From NCBI RefSeq assembly GCF_008691045.1, contig NZ_VMSO01000001.1:62001-126000 (forward strand): a stretch of 64,000 nt of DNA. The letters run 5' to 3'. Source of the stretch: Mediterraneibacter catenae. GTDB taxonomy: Bacteria; Bacillota; Clostridia; Lachnospirales; Lachnospiraceae. Position 1 is the stretch's first letter; each line of letters opens with the position of its first letter. Both the position numbers and the translations under genes were made by a program. The notes beneath the pieces were generated by a model. It was not told the DNA's origin. It did no database searches and saw only the letters and a list, made by a program, of their open reading frames with translations. Below are positions 51,503-61,039 of the stretch, in pieces.

Positions 51503-54500
51503 ATGGCAAGAAAAATGAAGACCATGGACGGTAACCAGGCTGCTGCTCACGTGTCATATGCTTACACAGAAGTTGCGGCGATCTACCCGATCACACCGTC
51601 ATCCGTTATGCCGGAGCATGTTGACGAATGGGCAACAGAAGGCAGAGAGAATATCTTCGGACAGACAGTCAACGTTGTTGAGATGCAGTCTGAGGCAGGT
51701 GCGGCAGGTGCTGTACACGGATCTCTGGCAGCAGGTGCTCTGACGACAACATTTACAGCTTCTCAGGGACTTCTGCTTATGATCCCGAACTTATATAAAG
51801 TAGCAGGAGAGCAGCTCCCGGGCGTATTCAATGTATCTGCCCGTGCACTGGCAAGCCATGCACTTTCTATCTTTGGCGATCACTCAGACGTTTACGCCTG
51901 TCGCCAGACTGGTGCAGCTATGCTGTGTGAATCAAGTGTACAGGAGGTTATGGACCTGACACCGGTTGCTCACTGTGCTGCACTGGAAGGAAAACTTCCT
52001 TTCATCAACTTCTTCGACGGATTCCGTACATCCCACGAGATCCAGAAGATTGAGACATGGGACTATGAAGATCTGAAAGATCTGGTAAATATGGATGCGA
52101 TCGACGCTTTCCGTGCTCACGCGCTGAACCCGAACCATCCGTGCCAGAGAGGTTCTGCACAGAACCCGGATATCTTCTTCCAGGCAAGAGAGGCTTGTAA
52201 CCCGTATTACGATGCTCTTCCGGGAATCGTTCAGAACTACATGGACAAAGTAAACGCTAAGATCGGAACAGATTACAAACTGTTCAACTACTATGGAGCA
52301 GAGGACGCTGAGCATGTGATCATCGCCATGGGTTCTGTCTGCGATACGATCGAGGAGACAATCGACTACCTGATGAAGGCAGGAGAGAAAGTCGGCGTTG
52401 TAAAGGTACGTCTGTACAGACCGTTCTGTGCACAGGCACTTATCGATGCAATTCCGGATTCTGTTAAGAAGATCTCTGTTCTTGACAGAACAAAAGAGCC
52501 GGGAGCTATGGGCGAGCCGCTGTATCTGGACGTTGTTGCAGCTCTCAAAGGTTCCAAATTTGACGCTGTACCGATCTACACAGGACGTTACGGACTTGGT
52601 TCCAAAGATACGACACCTGCTCAGATCGTTGCTGTATATCACAATGATGAGAAGAAAGTATTTACACTCGGTATCGAAGATGATGTGACACACCTGTCAC
52701 TGAAAGCTGACGAGCCGCTTGTTACAACACCGGAAGGAACGATCAACTGTAAGTTCTGGGGACTTGGCGCTGACGGTACAGTCGGAGCGAACAAGAACTC
52801 CATCAAGATCATCGGTGACAACACAGACATGTACGCACAGGCTTACTTTGACTATGATTCAAAGAAATCCGGCGGTGTTACAATGTCTCACCTCCGTTTC
52901 GGTAAACTGCCGATCAAATCTACATATCTGATCCACCAGGCAAACTTTGTGGCATGCCACAACCCGTCTTATGTGGACAAGTACAACATGGTACAGGAGC
53001 TTGTAGACGGCGGTACATTCCTTCTGAACTGTCCTTGGGATATGGAAGGCCTTGAGAAACATCTGCCGGGACAGGTTAAAGCTTACATTGCAAATCACAA
53101 TATCAAGTTCTACACGATCGACGGTATCAAGATCGGTAAAGAGATCGGACTTGGCGGACGTATCAACACAGTCCTTCAGTCTGCATTCTTCAAACTTGCC
53201 GCTATCATTCCGGAAGAAGAGGCAATCGACCTGATGAAGGCTGCTGCTAAAGCTACTTACGGAAGAAAAGGTGACAAGATCGTACAGATGAACTACGATG
53301 CGATCGACGCAGGTGCAAAACAGGTTGTTGAAGTAACAGTTCCGGAGAGCTGGAAAGACGCAGCTGACGAAGGGCTCGCTCAGCCGAAGGTAGACGAGAA
53401 CGGAAGAAAAGACGTTGTTGATTTCGTTAAGAATATTCAGGCAAAAGTAAATGCTCAGGAAGGAAATACACTTCCGGTATCTGCATTTAACGACTATGTA
53501 GACGGTTCTACACCGTCAGGTTCCTCCGCATACGAGAAACGTGGTATCGCAGTAGATATCCCGGTATGGAAACCGGAGAACTGTATCCAGTGTAACCGCT
53601 GTGCATATGTATGTCCGCACGCTGTTATCCGTCCGGTAGCCCTCACAGAGGACGAGCTTGCGAAAGCTCCGGAAGGAATGGAAGCAATCGACATGATCGG
53701 TATGCCGGGAATGAAATTCTCCATGACTGTATCTGCTTACGACTGTACAGGATGTGGATCATGTGCTAACGTATGTCCGGGCAAGAAGGGCGAGAAGGCA
53801 CTCGTTATGGAGAACATGGAAGCAAATGCCGGCAAACAGGACTTCTTCGATTACGGAAGAGAGATCCCGGTAAAACCGGAAGTTGTTGCAAAATTCAAAG
53901 AGACAACTGTAAAGGGAAGCCAGTTCAAACAGCCGCTGCTTGAGTTCTCAGGCGCATGTGCCGGATGTGGCGAGACACCGTACGCTAAGCTGATCACACA
54001 GCTGTTTGGTGACAGAATGTACATCGCAAACGCTACAGGATGTTCTTCTATCTGGGGTAACTCCTCACCGTCCACACCTTACACGGTAACTCCGGAAGGC
54101 AAAGGACCGGCTTGGTGTAACTCTCTGTTCGAGGACAATGCTGAGTTCGGATATGGTATGCTGCTCGCTCAGAATACAATCCGTGACAGAATGAAAGCGA
54201 AAGTTGAGAAGATTGCTGAAATCGCTGAGAAAGAAGACGTTAAGGCTGCTGCAAAAGAGTATCTTGATACATTCGGATGCGGAGCTACAAACGGAACAGC
54301 TACAGATAAACTTGTGGCAGCTCTGGAAGGATGCGACTGTGATCTCGCAGAGAAAACAGAAGTTCTTAAGAACAAAGACTTCCTCGCTAAGAAATCCCAG
54401 TGGGTATTCGGTGGTGACGGATGGGCTTACGATATCGGATTCGGCGGTGTTGACCACGTACTTGCAAGTGGCAAGGATATCAACATCATGGTATTCGATA

Positions 54501-55054
54501 CAGAGGTTTACTCCAACACAGGCGGACAGTCTTCCAAGGCTACAAAGACAGGTGCTACAGCACAGTTCGCAGCAGGCGGTAAAGAGACGAAGAAGAAAGA
54601 CCTTGCAGGTATGGCAATGAGCTACGGATATGTATACGTTGCACAGATCGCTATGGGTGCTGACTTCAACCAGACAGTCAAAGCCATCACAGAGGCTGAG
54701 GCTTATCCGGGACCGTCACTCATCATCGCTTACGCTCCGTGTATCAACCACGGTATCAAGAAGGGCATGAGCAAGGCTCAGACAGAGGAGCAGCTTGCAG
54801 TAGAGTGCGGATACTGGAATAACTTCCGGTTCAATCCGGCTGCAGAGGGAGATAAGTTCTCACTCGACAGCAAGGCTCCGAAGCAGGAAGACTATCAGGC
54901 ATTCCTTGACGGCGAGGTTCGTTACAATGCCCTGAAGAGATCCAACCCGGAGAAGGCTGCAAGACTGTTCGCACGCAACGAGCAGGAAGCTATGGAGAGA
55001 TACGACTACCTGAAGAAACTGGTAGATGTATACGCAGCTGATAAAGCTGAATAA
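51503..55054 (+). CDS. nifJ: Pyruvate:ferredoxin (flavodoxin) oxidoreductase
   Basis: Converts pyruvate and CoA to acetyl-CoA and CO2 with reduction of ferredoxin, central to anaerobic energy metabolism. 1183 residues in one chain: an N-terminal pyruvate domain (YAYTEVAAIYPITPSSVMPE), two [4Fe-4S] ferredoxin motifs (CIQCNRCAYVCPH and CTGCGSCANVCPG), a further cluster Cys pair GACAGCGETPY, and the thiamine diphosphate site GDGWAYDIGFGGVDH with the NTGGQSSKAT loop. The ATG follows AAGGAGG. Codon use is that of a highly expressed gene. Monocistronic. Confidence 0.97.
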   Translation: MARKMKTMDGNQAAAHVSYAYTEVAAIYPITPSSVMPEHVDEWATEGRENIFGQTVNVVEMQSEAGAAGAVHGSLAAGALTTTFTASQGLLLMIPNLYKVAGEQLPGVFNVSARALASHALSIFGDHSDVYACRQTGAAMLCESSVQEVMDLTPVAHCAALEGKLPFINFFDGFRTSHEIQKIETWDYEDLKDLVNMDAIDAFRAHALNPNHPCQRGSAQNPDIFFQAREACNPYYDALPGIVQNYMDKVNAKIGTDYKLFNYYGAEDAEHVIIAMGSVCDTIEETIDYLMKAGEKVGVVKVRLYRPFCAQALIDAIPDSVKKISVLDRTKEPGAMGEPLYLDVVAALKGSKFDAVPIYTGRYGLGSKDTTPAQIVAVYHNDEKKVFTLGIEDDVTHLSLKADEPLVTTPEGTINCKFWGLGADGTVGANKNSIKIIGDNTDMYAQAYFDYDSKKSGGVTMSHLRFGKLPIKSTYLIHQANFVACHNPSYVDKYNMVQELVDGGTFLLNCPWDMEGLEKHLPGQVKAYIANHNIKFYTIDGIKIGKEIGLGGRINTVLQSAFFKLAAIIPEEEAIDLMKAAAKATYGRKGDKIVQMNYDAIDAGAKQVVEVTVPESWKDAADEGLAQPKVDENGRKDVVDFVKNIQAKVNAQEGNTLPVSAFNDYVDGSTPSGSSAYEKRGIAVDIPVWKPENCIQCNRCAYVCPHAVIRPVALTEDELAKAPEGMEAIDMIGMPGMKFSMTVSAYDCTGCGSCANVCPGKKGEKALVMENMEANAGKQDFFDYGREIPVKPEVVAKFKETTVKGSQFKQPLLEFSGACAGCGETPYAKLITQLFGDRMYIANATGCSSIWGNSSPSTPYTVTPEGKGPAWCNSLFEDNAEFGYGMLLAQNTIRDRMKAKVEKIAEIAEKEDVKAAAKEYLDTFGCGATNGTATDKLVAALEGCDCDLAEKTEVLKNKDFLAKKSQWVFGGDGWAYDIGFGGVDHVLASGKDINIMVFDTEVYSNTGGQSSKATKTGATAQFAAGGKETKKKDLAGMAMSYGYVYVAQIAMGADFNQTVKAITEAEAYPGPSLIIAYAPCINHGIKKGMSKAQTEEQLAVECGYWNNFRFNPAAEGDKFSLDSKAPKQEDYQAFLDGEVRYNALKRSNPEKAARLFARNEQEAMERYDYLKKLVDVYAADKAE

Positions 55055-55078
55055 CATTTTCAATTGAAACGACGAAAA

Positions 55079-55111
55079 GGGGGCTGTCGGTTAATGCCGA
55101 TTTTCAGCCCC
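55079..55111 (+). repeat. Stem-loop downstream of nifJ
   Basis: GGGGCTG (55079-55085) pairs with CAGCCCC (55105-55111), with an inner TCGG/CCGA pair. No U-run. Confidence 0.5.
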
Positions 55112-55126
55112 TGACAAGCGAAGAAG

Positions 55127-55190
55127 AGACGAACCAGCAGAATTCTGGCTTTTAGAGTCGGAATTTTGCTGGTTCGTCTTCTGTCTTTAG
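55127..55190. terminator. Bidirectional terminator between nifJ and the truncated ugd
   Basis: AGACGAACCAGCAGAATTC (55127-55145) pairs with GAATTTTGCTGGTTCGTCT (55161-55179), followed by TCTGTCTTT on the plus strand. The converging ugd fragment ends upstream of it on the minus strand. Confidence 0.7.
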
Positions 55191-55222
55191 TCCCGTCGGA
55201 ATACATCGCGGGTATATACCTT

Positions 55223-56053
55223 TTAATTTGCTAAAAGCTGCTTGGTATCCTTGGGGAGACAGTAGCCGCCGTAGCCGAAAGAGGGATTGTTGTAGTGAGT
55301 GCCGATGCGGGGATCCAGACAGACACCGTCAATGATTGCACGAGTGTCCAGCCCTTTTATTTCCGCATATGTATCAAGCTCATTAAAGTATGATACACGA
55401 AGTGCCAGATAGGTATTGGCAAAGAGCTTAACGGCTTCAGCCTCCGTAAATCTCATGAAAAGAGTGTCAATTTTTTCTTTGACTGCCCCTTCCTGAAGCA
55501 GACGGGCAAATGTACGAGCGGCTTTTGCCAGGAAAGGATCGGTGTCATCTGTACCTACGATAATTCGTGATGGGTAAAGGTTGTTGTACAATGCTTTCGA
55601 TTCACGGAGAAATTCCGGACTGAACAGGAGATTTGCGATTCTGTATTTCTTTCGGATGGACACCGTATATCCCACCGGAATCGTGGATTTGATGACGATG
55701 ACTGCCTTGGGATTGACCTTCAGTACAAGCTCAATCACTGATTCTACCGTAGAAGTGTCAAAGAAATTTTTTTGGCTGTCATAATTAGTCGGGGTTGCTA
55801 TCACGACGAAATCAGCATCTTTATAGGCGGAAGTAGCGTCTGTTGTTGTGGTAAGGTTAAGCCTCTTTTCGGAAAAATATTTTTCGATATATTCGTCCCG
55901 GATCGGGGGAATTCGTCGATTGATCTTTTCTACCTGTTCCGGAATAATATCCACGGCTGTTACAGTGTGGTGTTGGGATAGCAGAACAGCTATAGAAAGC
56001 CCTACGTAGCCGGTTCCTGCGACTGCAATTTTCAGTTCTTTAAATGTTCTCAT
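55223..56053 (-). pseudogene. UDP-glucose 6-dehydrogenase, C-terminally truncated
   Basis: The N-terminal and central domains of a UDP-glucose/UDP-sugar dehydrogenase (276 residues, against about 390 in the family). It has [20 protein letters not shown] (NAD site), [47 protein letters not shown], and [18 protein letters not shown], where the catalytic Cys sits. The frame stops immediately after LLAN, so the C-terminal UDP-binding domain is missing. The enzyme is probably inactive. The gene would supply UDP-glucuronate for surface polysaccharide, matching the glycan genes further right. Confidence 0.8.
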
Positions 56054-56054
56054 G

Positions 56055-56169
56055 ACAGTATTGAAATCCTTTCTATGATGTCAACGGACGGAGCTGTTCG
56101 ATGTAACTGTACCAATTACATCATTCTTTATTCATATTTGTCATGGGAAATATGAGGATTCAATACTGT
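56055..56169. repeat. Inverted repeats flanking a promoter upstream of ugd
   Basis: ACAGTATTGAAATCC (56055-56069) recurs inverted as GGATTCAATACTGT (56156-56169), differing by one base of length. The 86-base segment between them has a minus-strand promoter: ATGACA (56139-56144), an 18-base spacer and TGTAAT (56115-56120). An internal hairpin GATGTAA/TTACATC is also present. The arrangement fits an invertible promoter, but could be only a hairpin. The rest of 56170-56415 is AT-rich with no gene seen. Confidence 0.45.
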
Positions 56170-56415
56170 TTACGGCAAAACTCTTCCTGATTGTGCCAAT
56201 TTGTTAAAAACCGGCAACATGAAAGGCTTTATAAAAATTCTAAAAAATTCCAATTTTTTGAAAAAAATTCATATTTTTGCCTTTTTGTTCTGTATACTTT
56301 CCGGATTTCGAGAGCTATACTTAACACGCTCGCTGCAAAAAAGTTATATGAAGATCAATGTATATTCAGGACAATATTTGCTATGGGTTACAAAGTTTTA
56401 AGGAGAAAAATAATA

Positions 56416-58179
56416 ATGAGTAGTACAAATTTGACAGGAAAACCGAGTGTAGACCGTCCGTGGCTGCAGTATTATCCGGAACCGCTGAGGAAGATTACAG
56501 TTCCGGAATGCACGGTAAAAGAGTATCTGAAGATGAATTGTCCGGGTGAGGATGTGGCTGCGATGGATTTTTATGGCAGTCAGATTTTGTGGGGTACAGT
56601 TTTTCAGAAGACAGAAGCTGTTGCCAGATCTATGCGTGCGGTCGGTTTTAAAGAAGGAGACCAGATTCCGGTATTTCTTTCTTCTGTGCCGGAGTTTATC
56701 TATATTCTGCTGGCGGCAGAACAAATCGGAGCATCTCTGCTGTGCAGGGATAACACACTGAAAGAAAATGTAGAGGCTGTGCGGAAGTCAGGCGCCAAAG
56801 TGATCATCGCCCAGGATTATCTCGCTCAGCATGAGCTGGGACGTTTCCTGTCTGATACAGATGTTGAGAAAGTAGTGCTGATCGATGCGTGTCAGTCATG
56901 CAGACGGGAAGATATGCCGGATTATGTCCGTAAAAATCTGGACAGCAGGTATCCTGATGAAAAGGCTCACGGACCGAAGACGATGGATTGGGAGGAATTC
57001 CTTGCGATAGGCGAGAGTTACAAGGGTCCTGTAGATGCGCCGGTCGATGTGAACCGTCCATTATTCAGGGCCTATACAAGCGGATCTACAGGACCGTCCA
57101 AACAGGTTATACACTCTGCACACACAATGCTGGCTGTTATTGCACAGATGAATTTTTATGCAGGAGCAAGTGATTACCGTCCGACCTGGATGGTAACGGC
57201 ACTCCCTCCGGCTCTGGTTGCTGTAGTAGTTGCTATGGAACTGATGCCTCTGGCATCTAACAAGCTTTTGATTTTAAATCCTTACGTTGCAGTTGAGGAT
57301 GTGGACTTGGAGCTGATGCGCTGCCGTCCCAACTCCTGGCCGCTTATTCCGATGTTTATTGAGACAGTAATGCGCAATGGGCGTATTCCTGATGATTATG
57401 ATCTGTCACATCTGACTGCGGCAGGCGCCGGATCGGAATCCTACAATAATAATCAATTGAAGCGTGCCCAAAAGTTTGTGGATTCGCATAACTGCCATAT
57501 CCGGTTTACTACAGGTTATGGAAACAGTGAGGCGGGCTCCAATGTCACGCTGCCTATGTCTCCGTATCCGATGGGAAACGGGAACGTGGGAGTTCCTACG
57601 ATCCTGAATGTGATCAGCGTATTCGAGCCGGGGACTCAGAAGGAGCTTACGTATAACGAGATGGGAGAAATTTGTATCAGCGGTCCGGGGCTCATGCTTG
57701 GTTATGATAATGAAGAAGCAACGAAGAAAGCGCTTCAAGTACATGAAGACGGCATGACATGGCTGCATACGGGGGATATCGGATTTATGAATGAAGACGG
57801 CGTTCTGTATGTACAGACCCGGGGAAAAGCACCGCGCTATGGTGGCGGAGACCTGGCTACCCTGCCGATGGAAAATCGATTGGCGGATGCAGATATAAAA
57901 GGGATTGATGACGAATTTTTCGTAGTGGTTCCGGACAGCGAGCACGGAGGATGTTTCCTTCCATATCTGTATGTTGTGCTTGAAGACGGATATGCGATTG
58001 ATGATATCGAAGATAAAGTAAGAGAGTGTCTGGATGATTATATGCAGCCGGTTGAGATTATTGAACTCTCAGAGCGGCCGTTCTTCCACTTCAAAACAAA
58101 CCGTATTGGACTGACCAAAACGATTTTGAAAGAGCAGCTGAAGAAAGTGCCCGGAGAATTAAGAAGGGCAAATGCATAA
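56416..58179 (+). CDS. AMP-binding acyl/aryl-CoA ligase-like protein
   Basis: 587 residues, ANL (adenylate-forming) superfamily. A3 motif YTSGSTGPSKQV (Ser where Pro-Lys usually carries on as KP), A5 TTGYGNSEAGSN, A7 WLHTGDIGFMNEDGVLYV, A8 QTRGKAPRYGGG, and the A10 lysine region FHFKTNRIGLTKTILKEQL. It would activate a carboxylic acid to an acyl-adenylate, then a thioester. The ATG at 56416 follows AAGGAG. A longer upstream frame is AT-rich and not credible. A bile-acid or aromatic acid ligase role is possible but unsupported. A large HTH regulator follows. Confidence 0.85.
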   Translation: MSSTNLTGKPSVDRPWLQYYPEPLRKITVPECTVKEYLKMNCPGEDVAAMDFYGSQILWGTVFQKTEAVARSMRAVGFKEGDQIPVFLSSVPEFIYILLAAEQIGASLLCRDNTLKENVEAVRKSGAKVIIAQDYLAQHELGRFLSDTDVEKVVLIDACQSCRREDMPDYVRKNLDSRYPDEKAHGPKTMDWEEFLAIGESYKGPVDAPVDVNRPLFRAYTSGSTGPSKQVIHSAHTMLAVIAQMNFYAGASDYRPTWMVTALPPALVAVVVAMELMPLASNKLLILNPYVAVEDVDLELMRCRPNSWPLIPMFIETVMRNGRIPDDYDLSHLTAAGAGSESYNNNQLKRAQKFVDSHNCHIRFTTGYGNSEAGSNVTLPMSPYPMGNGNVGVPTILNVISVFEPGTQKELTYNEMGEICISGPGLMLGYDNEEATKKALQVHEDGMTWLHTGDIGFMNEDGVLYVQTRGKAPRYGGGDLATLPMENRLADADIKGIDDEFFVVVPDSEHGGCFLPYLYVVLEDGYAIDDIEDKVRECLDDYMQPVEIIELSERPFFHFKTNRIGLTKTILKEQLKKVPGELRRANA

Positions 58180-58186
58180 GGAAGAT

Positions 58187-58232
58187 GAAAAGGGGCAGTC
58201 GCACTAAATAATGGTGCGACAGCTCCTTTTTA
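58187..58232 (+). terminator. Terminator after the CoA ligase-like gene
   Basis: AAAAGGGGCAGTCGCAC pairs with GTGCGACAGCTCCTTTT, followed by TAAAAT; long stem with good loop. Confidence 0.75.
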
Positions 58233-58266
58233 AAATATCTGGCTAAAAATCTGGGAAAAAACGGGA

Positions 58267-58295
58267 TTGATAGAAAACTCAAATTAGAGTAAAAT
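58267..58295 (+). promoter_or_regulatory. Promoter of the HTH regulator gene
   Basis: TTGATA (58267-58272), a 17-base spacer and TAAAAT (58290-58295), about 50 bases before the ATG. Confidence 0.65.
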
Positions 58296-58345
58296 GAATA
58301 AGACAAAATTTATATAAGGTATTCTTTTTGTGTTATGAGGGGAAA

Positions 58346-59821
58346 ATGAGTGAAAAGAACAGATTCAGCAGACTTTTGAAACATTTGATGACAGTTGCGG
58401 GTATAAAGAACTACGCCCTTGCCCAGGAACTTAAGTATGATGTGTCTTATATCAGCAAGTGGACGGGTGGACAAATGATCCCGTCAGAAAAATATGCATC
58501 GAAGATTCTGAAAGGGATAAGTGAGTGTATCGTCACACAGTGCGGAGCTGAAGCGGCGACTGGCTTGATGCAGGAGTATCAGGTGGAAAACAAATCGGAT
58601 CTGCAGCAGGCAATTTGGGATAATCTTGAAGCTGAGTACAACTATGTCCGGGATCTCCAGAACAGTCCGGACGCGGATGTAATCCTGGGTTTGCAGTTCT
58701 GGCCGGAGATGAAAATTGTACAGTTTGTGGTTAAGATGAGACATCCGGTCCTGCGTCGCGTGAGCTCTTTGAACATTGTAGGCGCGTTTGATATTTTTGC
58801 TTTGGAGCGTGAGTATCAGCTTCAGATTATAGAAGCAAAAAATAAACACGTTTCGAAAGGAAAATGGTATCAGGATGTACATTATTGTATGGTGATCAAT
58901 GTGCAGAAGGATACATTAGATTATTCACATGATATAAGCTTTCTCGTGGAGGTATTGGATCGAAATCGCTGCATTGACTTTCATTTGTACGGAAGTGCCG
59001 GGGCGGCTGGCAAAGCAATTTTTGCCGTAGAAGACGACTATATGATTTCTGGATTGCTTGTCAGCGGGAATCATTGTGTATCCGTGGTGACAAGTGAAAA
59101 TTCAGATAATTGCCGGTCTGTTTTTCGCAGTGTGAAAGGATTGTGCAGTCAGGAAAATCAGCTTTTTCGCAAAACGTCTATGCGGGAAATGATTTTAAAA
59201 CATGAGTATGTTCATGGATTGTTTGCTCTCTGCCAGCAGTGGATAATAGGGCATCTGACAGAACATTTTTTGCCGGAGGATTTATTTGAGGAGATTGTGG
59301 AGCAGATTGCCGGACAGATGGATGAAGAGGAGAATGAATCCCCAGCGCTTGATGAACTGCGAAGTATTCACAGAATTGCCAGAAATGCCGTAGAAGATTT
59401 TGAAATCAGTATTCTGCTTTATAGAACAGCTTTTTATAATCTTGTGGTTGACAATGAGATTGACTTTTTTAATTACAAAGTACATCTTACCCAGAAACAG
59501 ATCATACGATGCCTGGAATATTTTATTGAACTGTGCAGGAATCATCAGAAATTGAAAATTAAGATGGTGTCAGGAAGGCTGATTCCCAATATGGATTATG
59601 AAACCAGATACTGTATCTTATTGAACGATACAATTTCTCATATCCGGCTGGACGGTGATTATAATAATATGTATATTATTAGCCGAATTGATATGAGAGA
59701 CGCTTTTGTAAAGACTTTTTATGAGTTTTGGGAGAAGCGATCCGATTCGTTGATTACAGATAAAGAAATAATTATTGCAAACGTTGAACAGGTAATCAAT
59801 GGAATCAAAGGGAACAGCTGA
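58346..59821 (+). CDS. Large HTH-type regulator-like protein
   Basis: 491 residues from the ATG at 58346 (GAGGGGA site). The first 60 residues form an XRE-like HTH (NYALAQELKYDVSYISKWTG, then GGQMIPSEKYASKILKGI). The remainder is a large domain without recognised motifs, with several Cys and aromatic-rich segments and a C-terminal stretch (YNNMYIISRIDMRDAFVK). Proteins with this plan occur in Lachnospiraceae beside metabolic genes and are presumed regulators. The upstream CoA ligase-like gene is the likely target. A relic of a second copy's end lies just downstream at 59825. Confidence 0.7.
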   Translation: MSEKNRFSRLLKHLMTVAGIKNYALAQELKYDVSYISKWTGGQMIPSEKYASKILKGISECIVTQCGAEAATGLMQEYQVENKSDLQQAIWDNLEAEYNYVRDLQNSPDADVILGLQFWPEMKIVQFVVKMRHPVLRRVSSLNIVGAFDIFALEREYQLQIIEAKNKHVSKGKWYQDVHYCMVINVQKDTLDYSHDISFLVEVLDRNRCIDFHLYGSAGAAGKAIFAVEDDYMISGLLVSGNHCVSVVTSENSDNCRSVFRSVKGLCSQENQLFRKTSMREMILKHEYVHGLFALCQQWIIGHLTEHFLPEDLFEEIVEQIAGQMDEEENESPALDELRSIHRIARNAVEDFEISILLYRTAFYNLVVDNEIDFFNYKVHLTQKQIIRCLEYFIELCRNHQKLKIKMVSGRLIPNMDYETRYCILLNDTISHIRLDGDYNNMYIISRIDMRDAFVKTFYEFWEKRSDSLITDKEIIIANVEQVINGIKGNS

Positions 59822-59824
59822 TGA

Positions 59825-59875
59825 GTTATCAATAATCTGTATATTATCACTCGGCGCGATATGGGGGAGTCCTGA
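59825..59875 (+). pseudogene. Relic of the C-terminus of a second regulator copy
   Basis: The bases encode VINNLYIITRRDMGES then stop, matching DYNNMYIISRIDMRDA near the end of the upstream regulator (about 59655-59705). It is a vestige of a tandem duplication, not a gene. Confidence 0.65.
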
Positions 59876-59923
59876 ACATTAACCTCTGTTTTGGAAAAAT
59901 GTACATATTAGGGGAGAAAAAAA

Positions 59924-61039
59924 TTGAAAATTGCAATGCTGGGACATAAACGGATTCCGTCACGTGAAGGCGGAGTAGAGATCGTCGTGAAAGAGCTGGG
60001 AACGCGTATGGTGCGGCTCGGACATCAGGTGACATGCTTTAACCGGCGGGAGCATCATGTGAACAGAAAAGGATATGGCAGATGTAATCTTCATGAGTAT
60101 AAGGGGGTCAGGATCCGGCCAGTGCCGACAGTTACCGGTAAGGGGCTGGCCGCAGTTTCTTCCTCGTTTTTCGCTTCTATATTTGCGGCTTTCGGAAGAT
60201 TTGACGTAGTTCATTTCCATGCGGAAGGTCCCTGCGCCATGCTCTGGATTCCCAGACTGCTGGGGAGGCGGTGTATTGCCACTGTCCATGGTCTCGACTG
60301 GAAACGGCAGAAATGGGGAGCGTTTGCCAGAAATTACATCCGCTTCGGAGAAAAAATTGCGGTAAAATATGCTGATGAGATTATAGTGCTGAGCCGGGGA
60401 GCAAAAGAATATTTTCTCAAAGAATACGGAAGAGAAACTGTGCTTATTCCAAATGGAGTGGACCGGCATCGCAAGATAGAGGCAGAGCAGATCAACCAGT
60501 TGTTTGGTCTGAAGAAGGATGAGTATATCTTATTTCTGGGGCGTGTCGTTCCAGAGAAGGGGATCCGGTATCTGATCGAGGCATTCAGGACAGTTCATAC
60601 GGAGAAGAAACTGGTCATTGCAGGCGGAAGTTCGGATTCCCAGGCTTTTATGAAGGAGATGCAGCGACTCGCCGGAGGCGACAGTCGGATCAGGTTCACC
60701 GGTTTTGTCGGGGGGAGAGTGCTTGCTGAGTTATTCAGTAATGCATATGTGTACTGTCTGCCCAGTGATTTGGAGGGAATGCCGCTCAGCCTTCTGGAAG
60801 CGATGAGCTATGGCTGCTGCTGTCTTACCTCGGATATTCCGGAATGTGCTGACGTAGTGGAAGACAGGGCTCTGACATTCCGGAAAGGCAGCGTAGATGA
60901 TCTGAGAGAGAAGCTTCAGTTTCTCTGTGACCATCCGGACGTTGTGGGGCAATACAAGAGTGAGGCGGCGGATTATATCTGCGGCAGATTTGACTGGGAT
61001 ACTACGGTGAAGAAGACACTGGAGATATACAGAAGATGA
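59924..61039 (+). CDS. GT4-family glycosyltransferase
   Basis: A retaining glycosyltransferase of about 371 residues for surface glycan assembly. It opens MKIAMLGHKRIPSREGGVEI, like DUF1972/rhamnosyl-transferase proteins. It has HFHAEGPCAMLWIP and TVHGLDWKRQKW in the N-terminal domain. In the C-terminal domain are FLGRVVPEKGIRYLIEAF and the EX7E motif in LPSDLEGMPLSLLEAMSYG. The TTG start at 59924 follows GGGGAG. The acyltransferase gene overlaps its stop (ATGA). Sugar specificity cannot be read. Confidence 0.88.
   Translation: MKIAMLGHKRIPSREGGVEIVVKELGTRMVRLGHQVTCFNRREHHVNRKGYGRCNLHEYKGVRIRPVPTVTGKGLAAVSSSFFASIFAAFGRFDVVHFHAEGPCAMLWIPRLLGRRCIATVHGLDWKRQKWGAFARNYIRFGEKIAVKYADEIIVLSRGAKEYFLKEYGRETVLIPNGVDRHRKIEAEQINQLFGLKKDEYILFLGRVVPEKGIRYLIEAFRTVHTEKKLVIAGGSSDSQAFMKEMQRLAGGDSRIRFTGFVGGRVLAELFSNAYVYCLPSDLEGMPLSLLEAMSYGCCCLTSDIPECADVVEDRALTFRKGSVDDLREKLQFLCDHPDVVGQYKSEAADYICGRFDWDTTVKKTLEIYRR

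Noticed and set aside
56191-56415. Extension of the CoA ligase-like frame upstream to 56191
   Set aside because: The region is AT-rich without protein character, and the ATG at 56416 has an AAGGAG site.
56416-58179. Assignment as bile-acid CoA ligase (BaiB)
   Set aside because: Only general adenylate-forming motifs can be read; no other bile acid genes lie nearby.
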